DNA from: Blepharisma stoltei | Lineage: Eukaryota > Ciliophora > Heterotrichea > Heterotrichida > Blepharismidae | DNA: 64,000 bases | Reading direction: 5' to 3' | Assembly (NCBI GenBank): GCA_914767885.1 | Contig: CAJZBQ010000018.1 | Coordinates: forward strand, 992,001-1,056,000 | Part shown: positions 23,590-34,300 of the stretch, one piece after another | Numbering within the stretch: position 1 is the stretch's first letter | Layout of the letters: each line of letters begins with the position of its first letter | Position numbers and translations under genes: made by a program | The notes under the pieces: model-generated | The model's database searches: none | What the model saw: only the letters and a program-made list of their open reading frames with translations | Told to the model about the DNA's origin: nothing

Positions 23590-24000
23590 CTAATAATTAA
23601 TTAAACGATTAAAAACTAACCATAAGCGGGTAAGCCCACTAGCCTTTGCTCGTCTAGGCTCCAAGAATAGCCGCCTCAATATAACTCGGATTTCAAATGA
23701 GGAAAATGGAAGGCTGCCATTTTGGATTTCCGATCTGAACCTCCTGTCCAAGGGATCAGCTCCCGAGGACAGAGTCACTGCCTATAGATCGCCCTGATGG
23801 TCCCGGCAATGGAAGACCATGTGTCAGACAGAGCCTGTCTAGCCCATCTGGCAGGGATGGGAAAACCTCGGGAAGGAACAAAACTTCCCTCTTCGGCAAG
23901 GCATCCCCAAACCTGAAGGTCTACTTCAAAAAGGGATGGAAGATCAGTTTTCAGCTTCATCAGGATGGGTACTACCCATTCTATACGGAGTGCATCACAG
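23590..24000. mobile_element. GC-rich retroposon-like block
   Basis: About 400 bp of GC-rich, non-coding DNA between AT-rich flanks, with no stop-free frame of protein-like composition. Its base composition matches the other retroposon copies. I could not find a clear head, tail or target duplication, so orientation is open. Confidence 0.45.
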
Positions 24001-24794
24001 AATCCAATGTCACTATTTTATTTCTATTTGTTTTAAAAGGAATCTTGCATTTATTTTATCCTACCTTCCACTATAATTCCTTACTTTAAAGTGTAAACCA
24101 TTTTTGCACTCGTAAAAAAACGTGGTCAAGCTACCGCTTACTATAATGAATTTGACAGATTAAAATCTAGGAAAAAAATTACATTATATGAAGAAATCCT
24201 TTAATGATCTACTTATTATTTTGACTTTATAAAATCAAGTTTATATCCTTTAATTATAGAATGCCAGCATTTTTATATAGAAGTATTCATTATGGTTTTT
24301 GAAGTATATCAAAAATTAATTAATTAGCAACTAAGACTTTTATATTCTTTTAACATTTAAGGTCATTTTATTGTCTCAGTAATGTAAAAAAAATCATTAA
24401 GAAGCTTCCTTATCAATAGCTATCTCTCATTTATACTCAATTAATAGCTATGCAATTATAAACTAAAAATGGAAGGGACTAAAGTAAGCTTTTTGAAGAT
24501 AGGATAGATATAATTATTTGTGAATCAAAATTTTACACTTAATGCTCCTATGAAAATTGGCATAAATCAAATCACTTCTGAGTCTCATAGAACGCTACAT
24601 TATCATTTCTTATATAAAATAAGCATAAAAATAGTAATCTAAAAGATCAATTGATAAGGATCAATAATTTAAAATAATTTATCTTATCTGATAATTATAA
24701 TAATGGTGGATTTCGAAAGCACGATTATTATTAATTTCGTTTTTTATTATATTATAGTAGATAATTTGTGGAATCAAAGAACCAAAATATTTTA
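24001..24794. other. AT-rich intergenic DNA
   Basis: About 0.8 kb with no accepted gene or repeat end. Only very short frames exist. The region lies between the retroposon-like block and the nested MITE-B. Confidence 0.45.
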
Positions 24795-25742
24795 TTAGCT
24801 CCCCCCCTTTAAGTTGGAGTAAAATATAATAAAATTTTCATTTTAATAAATAATCAATTATAATTTGAACAAAAAATTGCTGAAATTTATACTAAAAATA
24901 CACCTTTTATAAAAACTAATTTTACACCTAATTGAATGGGGTAGTGCTATTTAAACCATTAAACTGATTAGATCAATTATTTTAATTGTTTATAAATATA
25001 CATAAAATGGCGGACGGCGACCGACCCACCCTCTCAGTGGTGGTTACCCATGTATATCCGGGCATGGTTTTTGGAGCCAGGAGTTGGCCCAACAATGCTT
25101 TGGACCTCGAGGCGAGAGGTCTAAGCACGGAGACCGCTGTTTCTGTGACAAACCCCATGGGCAGTTACTCGCGACTTCTTTTTGCCAGCAGCGCTCAGCC
25201 CAGTGAGTGCCCGAAATGAGGCAGGGCGACTTACCTGCCTAAGCTGCTTTTGTGGCTTGCCCCGAATGGCGAAAGCTGTTGAGTTCTTTCTCGGGATGAC
25301 GGAAAAGAGGGGGAAGGCAAGCTAGACAACAAAACGGGAGTCTCTCCAGTTAAAAGGTGCCCTTCAATGGGCAGATCTGGCGGACGACGCGGCAGTGTTG
25401 GCGTAAACTTAGGCGACGATCCAAGTTGGAAATGGAGGCGGTCAGCAAAGACGGTATGACACGTCCCTTGACCTTTACCTCTACCGAGAAACCGGGGGTT
25501 TTCGGCCCGGGCTTGGTGAACGCTCTGCCACCATACGGGAAACCGTAGAATGCTTCCTCGGACGAAGTGGGGACTTTAAATACCCAGCGTAATCTTAATC
25601 TTAATCTTAAATGTTTATAAAATAAAAAATATTGGATTCAATTTATATTTTTTATTTTTAAAATTTTTATAATATAATATTTATTTTTTTCAAATAATGA
25701 AATTGGAACAGAATTTTTTAGTCCAACTTAAAAGGGAGAAGT
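24795..25742. mobile_element. MITE-B interrupted by a retroposon
   Basis: The left end is CTCCCCCCCTTTAAGTTGGA (24799 on) and the right end is TCCAACTTAAAAGGGAGAAG (25722-25741). These are inverted copies of the MITE-B terminal motif. Between them lies AT-rich MITE-type DNA split by the GC-rich element 25003-25610. The 3-bp target duplication is not clean (TTAG... / ...AAGTAAA). It is therefore a mobile element inside a mobile element, outside any gene. Confidence 0.7.
25003..25610 (+). mobile_element. Retroposon with (AATCTT)n tail nested in MITE-B
   Basis: The head is ACATAAAATGGCGGACGG and the tail is three to four AATCTT units ending near 25610. The flanks repeat TGTTTATAAA (24988-24997 and 25611-25620), a 10-bp target duplication. 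The middle shares segments with the elements at 40665-41116 and 42340-42530 (GGAAATGGAGG, CCGAGAAACCGGGGGTTT). Confidence 0.78.
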
Positions 25743-25818
25743 AAAATAAAATCAATTATTTATTTAAAATTTATTTTAACTAGCAGAATAATTAAAGCTT
25801 TAGCCATAAAAGTGAAAA

Positions 25819-28800
25819 ATGTCAACTCATGAAAAGAGTTCTAGATGACAGCAAGCTTTCTTACTTACTTACTTAATTATCTGGTGTTTAAGGTGTCTAG
25901 TGCCGCAGCCCAAAAGGGCCTATGGCAAAACTGATGACGTAGGCGAGCCATCTTGGCACGGGTCAGCCCCGTCCAAGCCTTCTATCAACTCCTGCTTCAC
26001 CGGCCTTGCGACAGCAAGCTTTCAGAGTTAAAAAAAGCACAATGGCTCCTACCAACTACCATCTCCCTTTATCGTTCCATATAAATACAAATAAATTTAT
26101 AGCTCAGAAGATCATCAAAGAGATTCCTAATTGCACTACAATTGAATTTTTGGCCAAAAGCTTCATAAATCAAGCCAACTTTATCAAAAACTATCAATTA
26201 ATTATTTTTCTCAGAATATTTCTAACTCCTGAGCTTAAAGAGATATTATTCAAAATTATTTTATTTTCAAGAGAATCAAGTGCACTGCAAGTGGCAGCCT
26301 CAAATGCTATAACATTTCTTAATAAATGTGGATATTCATTTGCTAATAAAAATTTAGAAGAAATCCAAGTTCCATATTCAGATCTGTCTTGAGGAAACTG
26401 AATAAATGTCAATTTCAGAAATAGTAATCTTACTGGGGTCAATTTTTCTAATTCAAATATTCACAACTCAGATTTTTCACAATGCCAAATGAAAAATATT
26501 AATTTTGGGACCTTTGTACCTATAGAAACTTATGGATTTTCAATTATTACCTCATTTACTCCAAGTGGAAATTACCTTGCTTATGTCAGTGACAAGAGTA
26601 AAATAAATTTTTACAAATTAAAATCTCAGAAAATACAAAAAACATTGAATTTTGAAAAATACGTTATCACTTCAATAGCATTTTTTCCCAACGAATGTTC
26701 TTTAGCAATTGGCTTAGAAAATGGGAAAATACTTATTTATGATTGAAATTCAAATTTATTAATAAAAAAACTAAAAAACAAAAACTATAAAAGAGTCTCT
26801 GCTATGATAATATCTCCATGCAAAAAGTATTTGATTTCTGTAATTAATGATAAAACAATCAATTTCTGGAATCTTTATAATTACAAGGAGGTAAAAGAAA
26901 ATTTCACAAAAGTTGACTATTTTCAATTTATTTTATTTCAATTTCAAATTTATTTTTTAATTTACAAAAAGAGAGACAAAAGCCTTCATATCTATAGTTT
27001 GTCAATAGAAAAACAGGAATTGGTCAAAAAAATTATAGCTACAGAAGAAAATGTGAATTCACCCACAATTACTCCAGATGGGACGCATCTTTCTATAGGC
27101 TATGGAGGCATAAACAAAATATCAAGATGGAAATTATCAAATATGGAAAAATATACCCACTTTTTTGAAAGCTTTTATTTTCTTGACAAAATTGAATGAT
27201 CACCATGCGGATGCTGCCAAACTAATTCTAGAGGAAGCCAAAGTATTGCATTCTGAGATGTAAAGAATCAGAGAGTCAAGTGAAAGATGTCTACTAATTC
27301 TTATATGATCACTGCCTATCACATGTCTCCTTGTGGAAGATATATAGCAGCAATAACTCTTCTCTCACTCCCCCTTGTAAATTGAAATAAAATTCTGCTC
27401 AAATTAAAAGGGGTTAAAAAATTATTTTAAATTTTCTCTCTATAAAAAATATAAATTGAATACAATTAATTGATAGAAATTAGTATTTTACCTATAAATT
27501 TTTCTATTGAAAACAAAAATTGTTCGAATTTAAATATGACAATTTTACCTGTATTTTGTTCTAATTTAAAGGGGGAATCAGATATCGCAAGTATCAAGAT
27601 AAGAAATATTGAAGAAGAGTCCAAATATCCCTTTTTTAAGTTTATATGAGAGCCTGTGTCTTCTCTTTCACTATCACCTTGTGGGAGGTTCTTAGCAGGT
27701 ATATGGAACAGTGATGGAGCTAAAATATGAGATTTAGTAAAAGGGCAAGAAATTAACTTTTTTAATAGAAGTCAAGGAGAATTCACACAAGCAGTTTTCG
27801 CGCCTTGTGAAGACACAATTGCTTTTATAAGATCAAAAGAAATCCTATTTATGTCTTCTAAAACATTTAAACTTCAAAAAAAACTTTCATCAAATGACAG
27901 CAATGATTTAAGTTTTATTGCATTTTCTAATTGTGGAACTATGTTTGCATTAGGAAAAGTAAATGGTATTATTCAAATTTGGAATTATAATGAAATGCAA
28001 ATGATTAAAAATTTAAAGGAGCATGCCAATTCAATTTATTCTATCTCTTTCTCTCCATGTGGAAGCAAATTGATATTAACAAGCTGTATACATTAAAATG
28101 AAGTAGCGAATTGACCTAAAATCTTAACTCCTGTCGCAGATGACTTCAAGAGCCAAGGAACCTTGAAGAAGAGAGTGAGGTTCTCCAATATGTGTATCAA
28201 GATAGGCTTTACAATAAAAGGAAGAGCAACAATAAGGCAGATTTTTCATCATGAAGAAATGGGACACAAAGTTTGAAAGGGCCCCCAAGCAGTTCCTGAT
28301 GTAGCTTTTTAGCCAATCGGGACATTTTCCTACCACGGCACCTGCAGTTGTGTTTGGGATTTGAGTTTCTATTTAGTTGGCAGTGTTGGAGCAGTTTGGA
28401 AGGGAATAGATTCTCATATAAGTTTAAATAATGATAAGGATATCAGCAAGCATGGAAATATTCGTTTTGTGAGATCTAACAAGTTTCACTGGAATACTAA
28501 AAATGGATAACAAAAATTCTTCTTGCCCAATTATATTTTCTCCTTGTGCAAGATTTTTTGCTGGAGGAGGAGAAAATTTTTCAATTTTATTATGGAAAAA
28601 TCCAAATAATGAAATTATAAAAATTGATGGACATGAAAAAACTGTTTTTTCTTTGAGTTTTTCAACATGCGGAAACTACTTGCTTTCCCTTTTAAGAGTG
28701 AGCAAAGCCATTTGGAAAATTATCACCCCTAATGAGCTCAAAAAAATTTTTTTAATTATTTTTTTAAAAATTATTATTGAATATAATAATAATTTGCTTT

Positions 28801-29375
28801 AATGGAATTTCGAGCTAATTCTGTTAAAATTTTGCATAGTTCGCATTCTTAAATTAAAATTAAATTCTTTTAAAAATAAAAAAATAAAATTTAAAATATA
28901 CTATAAATAAGATTGGGTAGAAAAATCTTGCTCATTCTTAAAGGAAGACAGGGATTTAGCTTCTGGGAGTGCTGATAAAACAATTAAATTGTGGAAAATA
29001 AAAGAGGAAGTTTATCTTGTCAAAGAATTTAAAGGTCATCTTAGCAATGTTATGGCTGTTATTATTTCTTATGATGGAAAATGAATTATTTCTGGAGGAT
29101 CTGACAGGACAATAAAGATATGGAATATTGAAAAAGAGATTTGAGGGGAAAAAGAATTTCCAAATAATGGAGACCATGAAAATTGTGAATTGAAAAATGC
29201 ATTAGAATGATCTTCATTAAATGGAGATTTAACTATTTATGAATCTAATTTTACACATGCAACACTTAGCGAAAAAAATTTAAATATTATTAGATCGCTG
29301 TCGAAGACTGGTGAATCAAATCTCAGCACAGAACCCAAGAATAAAAATTTCAATGACTTTAAGTGGAGCTTATAA
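25819..29375 (+). CDS. WD40 protein with pentapeptide-repeat lead-in, split by four insertions
   Basis: A protein of about 845 residues after excision. It starts MSTHEKSSRWQQAFRVKKST at ATG 25819. After an alpha-helical region, a pentapeptide-type run appears (VNFRNSNLTGVNFSNSNIHN, near residue 130). Then come about a dozen WD40 blades, with SPCGxxL and IWN/LW strands repeating up to SGGSDRTIKIWNIEKE. It would be a protein-interaction scaffold. Insertions: retroposon 25861-26023, MITE-B 27365-27577 (TSD TCA), retroposon 28080-28446, and a degenerate MITE about 28682-28957. After removal the frame is continuous to TAA 29373-29375. UGA is Trp throughout. The last junction is the least certain. 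Confidence 0.75.
25861..26009 (-). mobile_element. Short retroposon, minus orientation, perfect 14-bp TSD
   Basis: GACAGCAAGCTTTC at 25847-25860 and 26010-26023 is an exact 14-bp duplication. The element is about 149 bp, with a (CTTA)n tail at its left (minus-strand 3') end and a GC-rich body. Excision joins SSRWQQAF to RVKKSTMAPT in frame. It is the smallest retroposon in the window. The duplication contains no TA. Confidence 0.88.
27365..27577 (-). mobile_element. Short MITE-B (IES), TSD TCA
   Basis: A 213-bp copy. TCA lies at 27365-27367 and 27578-27580. The terminal motif is TTGTAAATTGAAATAAAAT with an inverted partner 20 bp on, and the far end is TTTGTTCTAATTTAAAGGGG. Removal joins AAITLLS to DIASIKIRN in frame in the WD40 gene. 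Confidence 0.85.
28080..28446 (+). mobile_element. Retroposon-like block in WD40 gene
   Basis: The head ATACATTAAAATGAAGTAGC (28089 on) is the common head of this class. The flanks share CAAGC (28080-28084, 28447-28451); the duplication may once have been longer. Excision joins SKLILTS to MEIFVLWDLTSF, a normal WD blade, in frame. No clear microsatellite tail remains. Confidence 0.65.
28682..28957 (+). mobile_element. Degenerate MITE in WD40 gene
   Basis: The left end TTTCCCTTTTAAGAGTGAGC followed by AAAGCCATTTGG is a worn MITE-A start, and the interior has AATTTCGAGCTAATTCTGTT. The right end is not recognisable. Taking 28682-28957 out (276 bp, a multiple of three) gives STCGNYLASGSADKTIKLW, a textbook WD40 sequence, which is why I choose these ends. 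Confidence 0.5.
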
Positions 29376-29613
29376 AATAATAGACTAATACACCAGCAAT
29401 CAGGAATTTATAACTTCTATTGAGTAATATTTTAATTTCAATAATTAATTTAATATGGATTTGATTGAAGTAACTAATATAAATCACTATATAGTAATTC
29501 TTTGCTTAAAATAAGATATTAAAAAAGACAGCTATAGAATAAATCTTTTAATAAAATATAAACCATACTTAAAATTACTTTGACACTTAAATTTATAATA
29601 AATCCTATAAATA
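29376..29613. other. AT-rich spacer
   Basis: A 238-bp spacer between the WD40 gene and the SDS22 gene, on the same strand. It must hold the SDS22 promoter; no motif is recognised. Confidence 0.4.
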
Positions 29614-31087
29614 ATGGAGCAAGCTGAACAAAGACGTCAAGATTAGATTAATTAGTTAAGCGGGTCACGGAGGTTTATTTCAGCCTCTACCCAGCACTGC
29701 CAGCTTCAGGCTCGCGCCCTATGCACCGGCTCTGTAGCTCACTCCATTTTCTGTCGACGTCACCAAAAAATGGTGACGTCGCCATCTAACAGGGAGACTC
29801 ACCCAGGTACTCCTTGATCAGGGGTCTAGTGACCCGGCGCCGTCCTTTCGGGGAGGGAGAAAAGTAGCCTCCCGGAGTCTCCTTCAGGTCCCCGAAGCTC
29901 CACACATAAAGATCTTCCTCACCTCCCTTCTAGTCCTGAAGTTTGACTCCTGATACATCGGCTCTGGTCTTCTTGTCTTTGTGAGAGGTAAAAAACCTTG
30001 TCGTGGTGTCCCGACCAAGGTAAAAAAACCCACCCTGGACACAATATCCAGGCCCCGTTTACTTCTTAACCCCGTAATCCCTGAGGGTACAGGAGAAGGA
30101 CGGGTCGGATGGCTCGCCATTTTAATTGTTAGACGTCAAGAAGAAGCCAAAACTTCCACCCTCGGTGACCCAGACTACCCTTTAACTGAAGACATGGAGG
30201 TATCAATAACCTAGGACGTCACCTATCTAAATGCCCGGTTCACCAAAATCGAAAATCTCAATCTCTGTCCTAATCTCTTAAGACTCTGTCTCCGTCGGAA
30301 TTTAATAACGAAAATTGAAGGTCTAGAGCATGTTCCTCAACTAGAAGAGCTTGAACTTTACGACAACAGAATACAAAAGATCGAGAATCTTTCATCCTTG
30401 CAAAACCTAAAGTATTAAATATTCAGAATCCTTGACTTGTCATATAACCTCATCAAAGAAATTGAAGGCTTAGAAAATCTTTTGTCGCTGAGAAAAATGT
30501 TTTTGGTTGCAAATAGGATCAAAAAAATCCAAAATTTAGAGAGCCTGGTAAGTCTGGAAACGTTAGATCTTGGATCTAATAAAATTGCAGTAAAAATCAT
30601 ATAGAAAATTGAAGGAATCCATAATTTGACTAATTTGACTGAGCTGTGGCTAGCGAAAAATAGGATAACTGAGATAGAAAATCTTGACAATTTGACGAAT
30701 TTAGAAGTTTTGTCATTGGCTGCGAATAAACTTACAACGATTTCAAAATTAGGAGCTCTGACGAAGCTAAATCAACTATTGTTGAATGAAAATTTCATTG
30801 TGGAGATTGGGGGACTTGAAAGTTTGGCTGAGCTGGAATTGCTGGATTTATCTGATAATAAAATAGTTCAGCTTAAAAATCTCGACCATCTGCAATGCTT
30901 GGAAGATTTGTGGCTTACAGCTAATAAAATTGAAAATTTCAGCGACCTTGACTATCTCTCAAGAATTCCAAGCTTGAAAACAATTTATTTAGAAAGATGT
31001 CCTGTCTATTTTTATCCAAATTATAAGATGAGGATTAGAGAAGTCTGCCCAAATATCAAACAGATAGATGCAGTAGCAGTTAACTAA
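29614..31087 (+). CDS. PPP1R7: Protein phosphatase 1 regulatory subunit SDS22, split by a retroposon
   Basis: A 309-residue leucine-rich-repeat protein. About eleven 22-residue SDS22-type repeats are visible, for example LEELELYDNRIQKIENLSSL, LTELWLAKNRITEIENLDNL and LELLDLSDNKIVQLKNLDHL, ending in the LRR cap (LERCPVYFYPNYKMRIREVC). SDS22 binds and regulates PP1 in nucleus and cytosol. Three 15-nt introns lie at 30200-30214, 30412-30426 and 30590-30604. A 499-bp retroposon after residue 6 must be removed; 930 nt then equals 310 codons. The start MEQAEQRRQEEAK is split by the insertion. The identification is firm on repeat type, number and cap. Confidence 0.92.
29632..30130 (-). mobile_element. 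Retroposon in SDS22, 11-bp TSD AGACGTCAAGA
   Basis: The minus-strand head CAATTAAAATGGCGAGCC is at the right and the tail (AATCT)n at the left (29640-29656). AGACGTCAAGA lies at 29632-29642 and 30131-30141, an exact duplication without TA. The body holds GGTGACGTCGCCATC and GTCGACGTCACC. A near-identical element lies at 41806-42301. Confidence 0.9.
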
Positions 31088-31269
31088 TTAAAAAGCTTAT
31101 CATCCCAATTAAATAATGCTAAATTTCATTCAATTATCATTATTTATTATCTACACAAATAATTTTAACAAATGATTATATTGGGAATTAATAATAAAAT
31201 TATTGCATGATTTTATATATTTTTAGTTATGCTAGGTATTCCAATAAATATACGATTATTTGAGAATTT

Positions 31270-31335
31270 ATATTTGATTTCACATGTGGAATCCTCTTTT
31301 CACACGCGGAAAAAAATTCCACACTTAGGTGTTAA
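31270..31335. repeat. Worn ACATGTGG/CACACG hairpin relic
   Basis: CACATGTGGAATCC, then CACACGCGG and ATTCCACAC, recall the arms of the foldback element at 11982-12217. No full palindrome remains. It lies in the spacer after SDS22. Confidence 0.3.
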
Positions 31336-31390
31336 AGTTCAAAAATCTGCAAATAACGATATTTGATAAAAATAAGTTAATTTATAACAT

Positions 31391-34300
31391 TTACCTCTTT
31401 TTTCTTACTCATCTCCCTCCATGAGCGAACAAACCAATGGAAAAATCCCTATTTCTTGGGTAAAAAAATCATCCTCTGTGAGGAAAAAAAAATTTTTTTA
31501 GCATAAAAAAATTTTATTAAAAATATTTTGATATACAAATGATAATTAGAAATGAAAGCTTTAGCGAATTTTGTAAAAAATAAGTTTTTAAAATATTAAA
31601 TTAATTTTTGCAAATTGGGACTTTTTTAAATTTCGGAGGCAAAAATTTGCTATAATTTTTTTTAAATTTTCCAAAAAAACAAATTAACCTCTTCATGATC
31701 GAACTAAATTGTTTTGTTCACTTATGGAGGTAGGGGGGCTTAGTCTTTTATTTCTTTGTTGATTCTTTCTATTGAAAAACCTTGCAGTCCATCCTGTATT
31801 CCACTTCTTCCTCATTTTATTTTCTTCTTCATTCTTAGGCATCACCATTGATTTCCAAGAAAACAGCCTTCTAAATGCAGATTCACTGAAATTGTCCCAT
31901 ACTTCTGTACCTAACCAGTTTATATAGCTCTTATAATCATTTACGATGCCATCTTTTAATTTTTTGACTTGGGTCGAAACCATGCTGAATTGGCTTAATA
32001 TAAAATGCATATCTAATGCTTTTGCCAAGGTGGTTTTATAGTTTATTGATAGCAATTCTGAATGATATTTTTGGATATATTCAAGTAATTCCCCAATATA
32101 ATACATCTCACTCCAATTCTCCACCAAAGCTTTTCTATTTTCAATCGAAATACACGAATAAATAGAAGAGAAAAATGAGGCCTCTATGCTTGTGATAAAT
32201 TTCATATATTTAATTTTCGATTTTTTCAATTTTCGCAGAGCTCCGTTAGATTGTTGTCTTTTTGCGAGATTTTTAACTTCAGCAAACCATAACTGATTGA
32301 GCATCGAATTAGAGTCCTCAATATTCCCATTTTTCACATGTGTGATAAGCATTTCACTCGACTCAATATGCCTTTCTCTGTAGCTCTTCTGTATATCTTG
32401 AAGCATAACTGTACTTTTTGCTCTTAAAATCATTTTAATATATTGAGGAATGCTGATAAAAGTAGAACAAAGCTCAATTTTACTTTCAATATAAAGACCC
32501 TGGATTTCGTAAAAAATTTCATTAGGTCCATACATGAAAAGTGTAATCATACTTCCAAATAAGTTAGAAAGCTGCTCTTCTTTGATCTCTGGTGATAATG
32601 ATAATAAGCATATATCATTAATCAACTCAACAACAAACTTGATCAAATCAATTGCAAGAGAATTCGAGCTTCCTTTAATTATACTTTATTTATATAAAAT
32701 ATATACTAATTGACCAAGAATAGCCCACTAAGGAGCCATTCTTGGTCTGCCAGAAAAAATTTTGACAAAAGATCCTAATCTGCCATTACCACTGAGTTTT
32801 GGTATTTCCAAAATTTTTGGGCAAGCCAAATGCAATAAAAAAAATTGTTCTTTTGCGATGATGCATTTGGCTTGTCAAAAAAATTTGGCAACATCAAAAC
32901 TCAGTGGTAATGGCAGATTAGGATCGTTTGGTGTTTCCAAATTTTTTTTGACAAGCCAAATGCATCATCGCAAAAGAACAATTTTTTTTATTGCATTTGG
33001 CTTGCCCAAAAAATTTGGAAACACCAAAACTCAGTGGTAATGGCAGATTAGGATCTTTTGTCAAAATTTTTTCTGGCAGACCAAGAATGGCTCCTTAGTG
33101 GGCTATTCTTGGTCAATTAGTATATATCTCGTTATTAAGCCAAAATTGTTATCTATAAAAATATGATAAAAGAGGATGGCTATTAAATTAAAAATTATTT
33201 ACTCCCCCCCACGTGAGCGAACAAAACCATTAGAAAATCCCTATTTTTTGCCAAAAAAACCAAAATTTTGAGATATAAGTGATAATTAGTATAATGAAAT
33301 TTCGAGCTAAATCTGTTTAATTTAAACAAATTGCGTTTTAAAACATAAATTTTTACAAATTAAATTAATATTTGCTTTCCAATTTTTGCCAAGTGGGATT
33401 TTTTTAAATTTCAAAAAAATTAACCCCCTCCTTGAGCGAACAAGATTTTTTTATTCGCTAACGGAAAGGGGAAGCTACTAAAAAATATATTTTCAAGATA
33501 TATGATATTTTCTGAAATTTTGTGCTCTGGGATATGATGATAAAGATATTTAGGGAGGACTATATCTTTTCCTAGAGAAATTGCCCAAAGAGTTACAGCC
33601 CTTTCTATTAGATTTAACTTGTGAGAAATCGACATTTCTTTTGATTGAACTTCAAAAAGAGACAAAATCGAGATTGAGGCATCTTCAAAGCATCGAGTTT
33701 TATAATAAACTTCTATATCTAAGTAAGCTAATGCGTATTGATAATTCTGTGAGAGTTTTGATATTTTTCCTGAAAATTTTAATACTGGCCTATACCTTTT
33801 TTTCAGCATTTCTTGGAAATAAATCTCATATCCAGACACTTTGCATAATTCATATGCTAGCCACACTGATTCAGTCATAGTTGTATCTTCTTGTGAAGTT
33901 TCTGATCTTGCCATTTCAAACTGTGCTTGAGTTAATAAAGCATGTCTTGCAATATCAGTCAATTCTTTGAAGTCCCCATACAAATATTTCGAATTATCAA
34001 AAATTTTGGTCAAAATATCATTTCTATTTGATCCCGTTTCATTCCTCTTTTTCTCATAAATTGCCAACTTTTTTTCATATTTTTTTATCTCATTATTTCT
34101 GTTAACCTTTACAAAAATCGTAGAAATTTCGTCATCACCAGCAATTTCAAATAATTTTTTAAGCTCTTTTTTAGTTTCTAAATATTCTTTTTCTCCTTCA
34201 ATATCTAGATTGGAATTTTGTGAATAAGAATTTATTTTATATGGAAAGTCGGCTTTCATAAAATCAAGCATCCACATTTCTCCATATAAATTTGAAGCAT

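Larger units (their letters stand above)
32682..33475. mobile_element. Composite IES (palindrome plus MITE-A), 794 bp
   Basis: TACT occurs at 32682-32685 and 33476-33479. Cutting out the whole block joins LENIFFS to IIKGSSNSLAIDL in frame. Neither inner element alone restores the frame. The block contains the long palindrome 32698-33128 and a worn MITE-A 33199-33470. It is best explained as an older TA-type IES into which two elements jumped, or as a MITE that eroded and lost its own excision site. Confidence 0.65.

Noticed and set aside
25007-25219. Open frame starting MADGDRPTLS in the nested retroposon
   Set aside because: The ATG is part of the common retroposon head; other copies share the head but not the frame.
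29884-30214. Open frames on both strands in the 29.9-30.2 kb block
   Set aside because: Both fall in the retroposon within SDS22; the near-identical copy at 41806-42301 does not conserve them as proteins.
32646-33195. Two separate genes on either side of 32.7-33.5 kb
   Set aside because: The downstream part has no ATG in frame and the upstream part stops three codons past a MITE edge; a TACT-bounded cut joins them in frame.
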